Below, in pieces: positions 23,101 through 32,100 of a stretch of DNA of 64,000 bases. The notes beneath the pieces were generated by a model that was not told where the DNA came from, searched no databases, and saw only the letters and a list, made by a program, of their open reading frames with translations. The position numbers and the translations under genes were made by a program. Each line of letters begins with the position of its first letter. The stretch's first letter is position 1. The DNA is from Ancylostoma caninum (taxonomy: Eukaryota; Nematoda; Chromadorea; Rhabditida; Ancylostomatidae): contig JBAJFG010000019.1 of the NCBI GenBank assembly GCA_037903475.1, forward strand, positions 1,240,001 to 1,304,000, in the 5' to 3' direction.

Positions 23101-26100
23101 GCTCGCTATCAAGTAAGAGTTGAAATAAGACCATTCTCCTTCTTTTACTGTTTAACTTTTTCGGAACAGAACCTCCTCCCCGTTTTTGCAGTATAGTTTC
23201 TTAAAGATGTCATTGTACTACCATATCAGGTCATTCAAAGATCTGTATTACCATTTCAGGTCATTCGAGCTCGCAAGGAAAAGGCTGATGCTGCGGGTGG
23301 TGTAAATAAACTTCTTGCACTGGAGTCCGCAGAAGGTGGGTCTGGCAAGCAAGTGGTGAAATTCAACGAGTGGATTAAAAATGTCGTGTGTGAAGGTTAC
23401 ATACTTCATTGAATGTAAAGAGAGGAAGTGAAAATAGCTAACAGATGTTCTATGAATGGATTCGAGTTTTGACATTGATAGATATTGGGGGAAGACGATC
23501 TACGGGAACGAGTACCTTAACGACAGTTGAAGACTGTTGACAAACCGAAGTATAGACAAAACATGAGAATAAAATTAGAACTTAGTACCTAAGTATGAGC
23601 TTATCATTACACATTAGTTGTGCACATAATTCTGCACTATCTCCGAAATAGTTGCAATATTAAGCAATGCACTATCTGCGAAATAGTTGCAGTATTAGGA
23701 ATGTAGTTCAGATCTTATGCGCTATTGCCTCAGAATTGTAAAATAAACACCCTTTCATTCGAAACAGAAAACGGATTAATCGTGGAGAACATCTACTAAC
23801 AACGGTGAGGTGTACACCATTGGATTCTTTCGTCATTGCCTGGGTTTGAAATAGTATGTCCATGAATATTGTGGCTCAGTGCGAAGACTGTTGCCATGCA
23901 CGCATGTCTTCGTTTCCTCACTAAGGCCGTCTTTTGCAAATAAGTGGAAATGGAGTGGATGTCGTTCAAGTGATGACAAGAATTTGGTTATATCTTGGTT
24001 ATAAGTCGGCTAACCTCGAAAACCGACAGTTGTTCGAGGCCACAACTTTCTCTATAACTGTCGGTTCCAGCGCAATTACTACGACCCCTGATTTCTGCCG
24101 CATTCACTCAGTTTTCCTATGATAACGTTTGCTTTCCATGCTCATTTCCAGGGTTTTACACTGTGATGATCTGATTCCCCCGTTTACGTTCTTCTACTTG
24201 TTATTAGATCTTATGACTGCTTCTTTTTCCCAGAACTTTCAAATTTTCAATTATGATATAAATTTCTATTCATTAGCTCTTTGCACTTAATCATAAGTTT
24301 TGTTTCTTTTCTTGAGGCATGTCTTTGTGGTGAACATTCTATTTCCCTTTTGTTTCTGCTTTTTCTCCTCCAGGAAAGCCGGAAAATTAGCTAATTATCT
24401 AGTTGCGCCAAGAAATTCGTTTACAATAAAGGCAGCGTCATCGACTTCCTTGATCTACTCCACGAGCGTAACTCGGCCGAATTGCTATAATGCAGCAAAC
24501 TGGTAGCACTCAAAAACCATTTTAACTTAACTTTGAGTTCTGACAAAATTGACACTATTCGTGCTCCACATAGTCAGAAACCCAAGATCGCTCTAAAACC
24601 TGAGTGACAGAGTTTTTCGTGGGTGCTGCCTTTAACCATTCGCATATGGTCCCTCTGGTGAACGAAAGTGGGGCATTTGGGACACATTCGTTCTTCACTG
24701 GTATCGTTCCCGTCATTTCCAACTGCAGACCTATCTTTCCATATGCATCCTCAAGTCGGTCAGCATCTTTCGAAAAAGTGAAACAGTAAGAGAAGGAAAA
24801 TGGTCTTACTTCAACTCTCACTTGATAGCGAGTTTCATTCTAATCATCGCTAAAACGTTTAAATTAATGTTGCTTTCAGTGGGTAGTTATATAAACTTAT
24901 GAACTATAAACTAAACTTATATATAAACTCCACTAAGATGTCTGGGCAATGACCTGGCGCCGGCGCGCTGGACTGCAACGCAATGTTTACTCCGAGGTTA
25001 ATGCCTTGTAGTTGCGCCGAGGAATTCGTTGGCAACAAAGGAAGCGTCATCGACTTTCTTGATCTACCCCAATCGCATTACTCGACCACCTTGCTATAAA
25101 GCAGCAAACTGGTAGCATCCGAAAACCATTTTAACGTGAGTTCTGACAAAATTGACCACATTATCAAAGTTCCTCATATTAGAAACCCAAGATCCCGCTA
25201 AAATCTGAAAGACGATTTTTTTTTCGTGGGTGCTGCCTTTAAGCAATGTGTTTCTACAGCGAGAACTTAAAATGTTTTCGCTTTCGCTGGGCGTGAGCCA
25301 ACACTGCCGCTCTTTTCTTCTAAACGTCCACTTTTATTGCTTTTTTGCTCCGGTTTGCTTGGTCGGATATACACTGCTAGTTGAATGCTACTCTTACGAC
25401 TGTGTATCATCACGAGGGTTTATTTATGCATTCTCCCACTTCCTAAATTTTGTGAAGATATTGAGTGGGCAAATCGCCCTCTTCTTCGATGCTGTCGAAG
25501 CGGCATCTTCCCAAGAGTCGGCTAGCGAATTGAAGAGATCTTGTTTTGTCGTAGGTTTTATACTCCACTTCAACTGTGAAACTGTAGAAGAATAGTGATG
25601 TCGGTCCGCCGCACTCATCAATTTTTGATTAGACGGTCAATTTCCTTGTAGTGGGTGACTCTAACGTGAGAAGGTTGGCTTTTTAAATTTTGGATTAACA
25701 TGAAAGATGTTCACCGCCATGATGAGGGGCCTAGAGAAAGGTTTCACCTTACTCAACCAAAACATCTCGTTCTAAGGTCCGCTAGTCATACTCACCATCT
25801 GAGATGAGTTATTACAAGCAACACATCAGGATAATGCATTCTACTTAGTCTGTTTTGAATTACTTGTTGGGCGGTGCATGCGCCATTTCAGCGTTGCAAG
25901 GTGAAAAGCTCAGCAAGCCGTAACATATAGACCAAAATATTGAGTTTTTTCCATTTAGCAGCTCTAAACTTGCCACATTGCAGTGAAAAGCAGCTGCAGA
26001 CTCTCAAACAGTCTTCCATTCGATGTGAAGTTGACGCCCCTTTTTGTCTCTCACTTTCACAAATCGTTTAACGTGCTGACTTTTAGTTGTTTACTAGTTA

Positions 26101-29100
26101 ACTTCACTCGTTTAAAAATCCCATCCTTCATTATCAGGCCTGATTCCGAAACACAATATAACGCCCACAATTTTTAAAACCTGGATTGACCGTAAAGATT
26201 CAGAACCATATAGGGATTTCAAAGAAGGAACACATTCATACATCTTGCACGTCTATAATTGTGCTGAAAGACAGTAGTCCTTTCCGAATTTTATCTTTCC
26301 AAATCATTTCAAGGGCGTCGACGCATGGCTTTTCTCGATCTTATGCTGGACATGAATGCGAAAGGAGAGCTGAGCATAGACGGTGTTCAGGAGGAGGTGG
26401 ATACATTCACATTCGAGGTATACATCGAATCCAGTTTGCTGGAGCACTGTCATGCATAGTCTGTTAGGGTCATGACACGACATCAGCGTCCATTAATTGG
26501 TTCCTTCATCTTATGGGTGCCAATCCAGATGTCCAGGAGAAAGTTCATCGAGAAGTTGACGAGGTCAGTATTATGATTATGTATACATACTCTTTCGCAC
26601 TGACTTCAGTTATTGCAGTGAGAGAGAACGATACTTGATCGCTGTCCATTCAGGTGCTGGGTGAATCGGACCGTCCAGTGACTTACGAGGACATTGGAAA
26701 TCTGAAATATCTTGAAGCTTGTATAAAGGAAACTCTGCGGCTGTATCCATCTGTGCCACTAATCGCAAGACAAGTTGTGGAGGATATCAAAATTAGTGAG
26801 TTATACGATTAATTTGCTTTTTGTGTGCACAGATCGCTGTTTTGTAGAAGATCACATATTACCTGCCGGCACTGGTGTAGTTCTGATTCCATCGATGGTT
26901 CATCGAGATCCAAATTATTGGGACGACCCAGAAGTGTTTCGACCTGAGAGATTTATCGAAGGCGAACTCAAACATCCGTACGCATACATTCCATTCTCGG
27001 CTGGCAGCAGAAACTGCATCGGTAGGTACACAAGATTTTTATTCTCAGAGCGAGAAGTTGCACAAGCGTGATGTTAGACAGTCGTCATGACTGCCGATTA
27101 TCAGCTTGTCAAGAGTTATGCCGCTGGACAAGCACTATATGATTGATCTAGTTCTCAGAGGGGGACTCTGGTAATGTGTCTCAAAATACCGGTCATTACA
27201 AGCCACGTACGAAGGAGTGGTGTGAATGATACAGTTTTAATGGTATAATTTTCTGCATATAATTAGGTCGTCATTAGGTATGAAATAGAAATAGAAAGTT
27301 TTGGGCACTGCCTCAAGATGGGATATAAGCAAAACAAATATGCCAATATGCTATAAGCTCTGTCGTTTCTGTGGTGGCTTGATTACGCCAGCAGTCCAGG
27401 AACACTAAAAGCGACTAGCAATATGTGAAGTGGTAAAGGGGCTATTCAACAGCTTGAAAGTGAAAGTGAATGTTTTTCCTGACGAGAAGTGCTCAAAAAA
27501 TTAGTTATGAGCCAGTTGGGCAAGTTCTGGTTGGCACAGTGAATGGCAGGTAGATTCCCATCCCTGCTTCTCTGATTTAAAGGCAGCACCCACGACAATT
27601 TTCATGCCCAAAATTTTGAATGTTTTGGAATCTACACAATAGTCTCAGTAATTCTACGCAAGTTGCAAAGCCGAAGGTATCAGAATACCCGAGATATAAC
27701 AAAATAGCTGAGGTATCCGCGTTACACTATGATGATTTCCTTTCCCTATTTACGCTATATCAATTGTTATTGGGCAGTACGATCGCTTCTTTTTCCGAGA
27801 ACTTTCAAATTTTCAAATATGTAGTAAATTTCTGTTCGTTGGGGGCCAAACTGTACAAAATGATGAGAGTCGAAATACTATTTCTTTTCGCTGTATAACA
27901 TTGACACAAACTGCTTTCTAGCAAAAACTACCGCGTTCCAAGTCTAAATTCACCACTTTCGCTGAAATGATGGTTTCCCGTTTGTATCGCCTCATTCCGA
28001 TTCGCAGAAGAGTTACTCCAAATCTTATTTTGAGTAATTTGGGGTGTAGGTTCTTCGGAGTCCCACCGTAATCGCACTGTAATTAACTATCTAAGGCACG
28101 CAGGCCTGCGTTACATGTGGCAACGCTGCGATGGGCTGGCCACGGGGCAAGATGCGGACAAGTAATCGCTGTCTATACAGTTTTCACTTTCGGCGGTTTT
28201 GATCTACACGAGTGGGAAAACGAACCCCTTTAGGAATAAAAAGCAAAACTATCCTACAGCTTCCTTCATTATTTCATACTTCGGAGGTTTGAGCATGTTT
28301 CCAGTTACACAGTTTTTTCTCTCTATTGAAATATTAGATTGAAATGTTCACATTATTTGAACGTTATATCAGGTTGTTGCGAAAATAATAGCCATTTTGG
28401 GGTATGCTCACTTGAACCTTTCTCTTCTGCCCGATTTGAGCAACTTCAGCCCAATTTATGTGAGCTCCTGATAAGGCTTTTCCTCCTCTTTCAAATGCTG
28501 CTTGAATATTCTGGCTAGCTCTTTTCTGAGGGTTTTTGTGAAGTCGCGAACAAATCATGAGCCGACGTGATTTTCGGGTCATTATGGTTCATGACTTCAA
28601 ACTCGATCACTCTTTGTCGGTAATCTCGCATTTGTTTTGGCTTCGAATCGCCTTCCAAATGGGCAGTGAACTATTCGGTCGCAAATTTTCCTTCCGTCGA
28701 TTTTGATCCCCAAAGCAACCATGGTCGTGACCACAGGTTGTTCTCTGACGACGTTGAGAAGAGTCGTGGAACCTAATCCGGGTCAAACCATTTGGACTTT
28801 GAGGGCAGGGATAGGGGCTCACTATGCTACAGTTTCAAAACATTTGACTTCTATCGACATGACAAGAAGGGTGCGGAAGTGAACACCCCACGATCTGACA
28901 GATCACCAGCGTCTCACCCGCTCTGTCATCTTTTCTAACTTAATTTCTCGTCTTAAACACTACCCATTTCTACACCGCATAACAGCTGTCAATGGAACTC
29001 GGTTCCTGTGCGATACAAAGAAACATGAATTCGTTTCGGTAGACACTTCCTCCCATCTCCAACTTTTTCTACATCAAATCTTCGCACTAGTGAGGTTGTG

Positions 29101-32100
29101 TCAGGAGTGTGGTGATGCTGTAAGAGTGTGAACCACTACAGTCTTCTCCTACCTAGTCAAGCACTAACATCAGAGTCTTGGTATTGTAATTTCGAGTTGA
29201 TACCAGCAGATCTGCTATAGATGTGGTAGGCAGTGGCGAACAAAAACTGACTTCCTCCCTAAAGCTAACGTTAAGCCTCACCCTCCAAAATTCACAAAAC
29301 TGATGTACTCAGACAAAGGTCCGATCGAGCGGGCCGCGACATGGCTGCGACCCGCTCTACCGTGGCCCGCTCGCACGGCACTTTTGTCTGAGTAGTAAGG
29401 CATCAAGGCTCTCACTCATTGACCTCATTCCTCAGACCATTACCCCAATGTACGCCTTTTTTTCGAGCTCCAGATGCAATCTTGCGACAGCAGCAGATTG
29501 CTGATCTGGGGCATGCTGAAATCACCTTCCAAAAGTTTGTGGATCCTTGTGATCTCGATTTTAGTAGTGGAGGCATGCAATCCTCGTAGAATTGTCAGGA
29601 AGGATCTACTGGCTTGAACGGTTGCTGAAGCGATGAAAAAAATTGTGTTTGAGCCGAGTTAAAACACCTTGAACTGATGTGTCCACTTCGGCAATTAATT
29701 TCGCTACAACCTAATAATAACCTTTCAGAACGCTACTTCAACTTAGTTCACCTAGTTCAACAATTCATATCAGAGAAAGTTGACTTATATATTAACTGTT
29801 AGGCTGTGGTTTCAGGTCTAGCCGTGACCTAAGGCTTCCTTCTCCCCCAAGGCAATGCTACATGTCATTGTTCTTATACAGATGCATGACCTTATACAGT
29901 GCGTTTTATAATTATAAGAACACCCTCAATTTCTGCGTTTCCAGGAAAATCGGTCAACGAGGAATCTTACTGCTATTACTGCAGGACTCAGCACCTCAAA
30001 AAAGTATTTCAGCCAAAATTTAAGAATCACATGTCAACCGCTAGCTTTTTTATAAAATTCAGAATGTTTACATACCGTTTCATATTATAAGAAGACATAG
30101 GTAGACTGTAGTAAAGAAAACTTATTTAGGTTGTCTTTTCGGACGAAAAAAAGTTTAATCTGGACGGTCCTGATGGATATAATTTCTACTGGCGCGATCT
30201 CCGCAAGGATCCCATCTACTTTAGTCGCCGCAACTTTGGAGGTGGGAGTGTTATGGTATGGGGAGCCTTCTCCAGCGGCTGCAAGCTAGACCTTGCGTTT
30301 GTATCGTGCAGAATGGACTCCGAAGAGTATCAGACGACCCTCAGAGAACATCTCCTACCTTTTCTGAGCGGACGAGGTCGACGGAGCTATGTCTTCCAGC
30401 AAGACAATGCTGCGGTGCACGTGAGCCATTCAACAATGACGTGGCTAAGATCAAACAACATTCAAGTTCTGCACTGGCCAGCTCGTAGCCCAGACTTAAA
30501 CCCAATAGAAAACCTCTGGGGGATCCTCGTCAGAAAGATATACGCAAATAACCGGCAATTCTACAACGTCGAGGAATTGAGAAGTGCCATCCTCCAAGCA
30601 TGGGAGGACATCGACCCCGCGACGCTTGTAAACCTCGCTGCCAGTATGCCTCGACGACTACTTGAGGTAGCTACGAAACATGGAGGACCCATAGATTATT
30701 GATTTCACGTGCCTTTCATTTTTCGCCGATAAAATGCTTGTATTTTCAAAGTGTTCTTATAATATGAAACGGTGTGTAAACATTCTGAATTTTGTAAAAA
30801 AACCTAGCGGTTGACATGTGATTCTCAATTTTTGGCTGGAATAGTTTTTTGAGGTGGTGGATCTAATAGTCATAACAAGAAAATTACTCGTTGACCGCTT
30901 TACCTGGAAACACAGAATTCGAGGGTGTTCTTATAATTATGAAACGCACGGTATTCGCATGGAGAACCAAAATCGATCCGAAACATGCTTTATATAATTT
31001 CGCATTCTATTAGGTCGTCAAGTATGAAATGTCTGATTTTGGATGAGAAGATTTCGAGTTTCGTTTCTAAAGCAAGATGCAGTATAAGATATCCGAATAT
31101 GGGCCTGTACTATCTCCACAGCCTTGCCATCTTAAATGCAGCTTGATTGCGCCGACAGCTTGAAAACGTGGAAAGCTAGTAGCAATCAAGTGGCGGAGAG
31201 CGTTTTCAACATCATGTTGAAAATTGAACATTTTCTCAAGCAAGAAGTGAGCTAATCCCTGAAAGGAGTTGTGATCAAATAGAGCAAGGTTTGCCCAGTA
31301 CAGTGAGTGGCAGGTGGGTCCTCACCACTGCTCCTCTGGCTTAAGCAGCGTGGATGTGTGAAAAATGGTCAAAAATTGGCACCCATTTTTGAGGGTCAAA
31401 CTGGGAAAAATTCGTTTACCGAGCCACTTCTGATAGTCATATTAGCTTGAGTACCTAAATATTAATGGATTATAAAGGTCACATCTTGCTGCTTATGCTG
31501 ACCTAGTTTGACTCCCATCCGCTTCGGCTACGGCTTCCAGCTCATCGATATCCAGGTTCATCATAAGGCTCACTTTGGAGCTTCATGTCACCTGAGCAGA
31601 ACTTCCCAAGCAAACGATGTTCAGTGCATTTACTAGCCAAATGTCCCTTAACACTACCCTGATGTTCCCAGCTTTCTCAGCTCTAATTACTGGAAAATGG
31701 AACCGATGTTCCAAAACCACACGATTTTTCGTCTTTGAGTAGTTCTACGAAAAATGCTTTCAGACAAAAATTCGAAACCTAATCAAAAACCCAGGAAGTG
31801 ATTTTGAAAGGAAGAGGATGTACCTTCCTAACAAGAATAAAGATGAGAAGAGATCTAGTAAATCTTCGAAGATAGAGACTGTCAAACTGACTGCACATAA
31901 AATCGGACATTTCATACTTGACGACCTAATAGAAGGGAAAGCTAAGATATATGTACGAATAACCTCCTAGTTTATTGTTTTTGAACATTTTTACTCACAT
32001 AGTTTTGAAATGATTTTTTCAACAACCCTGTTTTTGAAAACTCTAGTGTCCAATTCTTTTTGTCGTTTCGGACGTCGACTACTTGGAAAATGCGGAAAAC

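Larger units (their letters stand above)
11180..23259. other. 12-kb P450 intron filled with mobile elements
   Basis: The donor is GTAAGT at 11180; the acceptor is CATTTCAG before 23260. The intron holds two RTE copies, a CR1 copy, a hAT element, two TTAA-flanked elements, a palindromic TA-MITE and an RTE scrap, almost all retroelements antisense to the gene. Stretches 11180-12000 and 20495-22290 show nothing recognisable, apart from a segment near 20930-21010 similar to 56230-56320. Confidence 0.8.
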
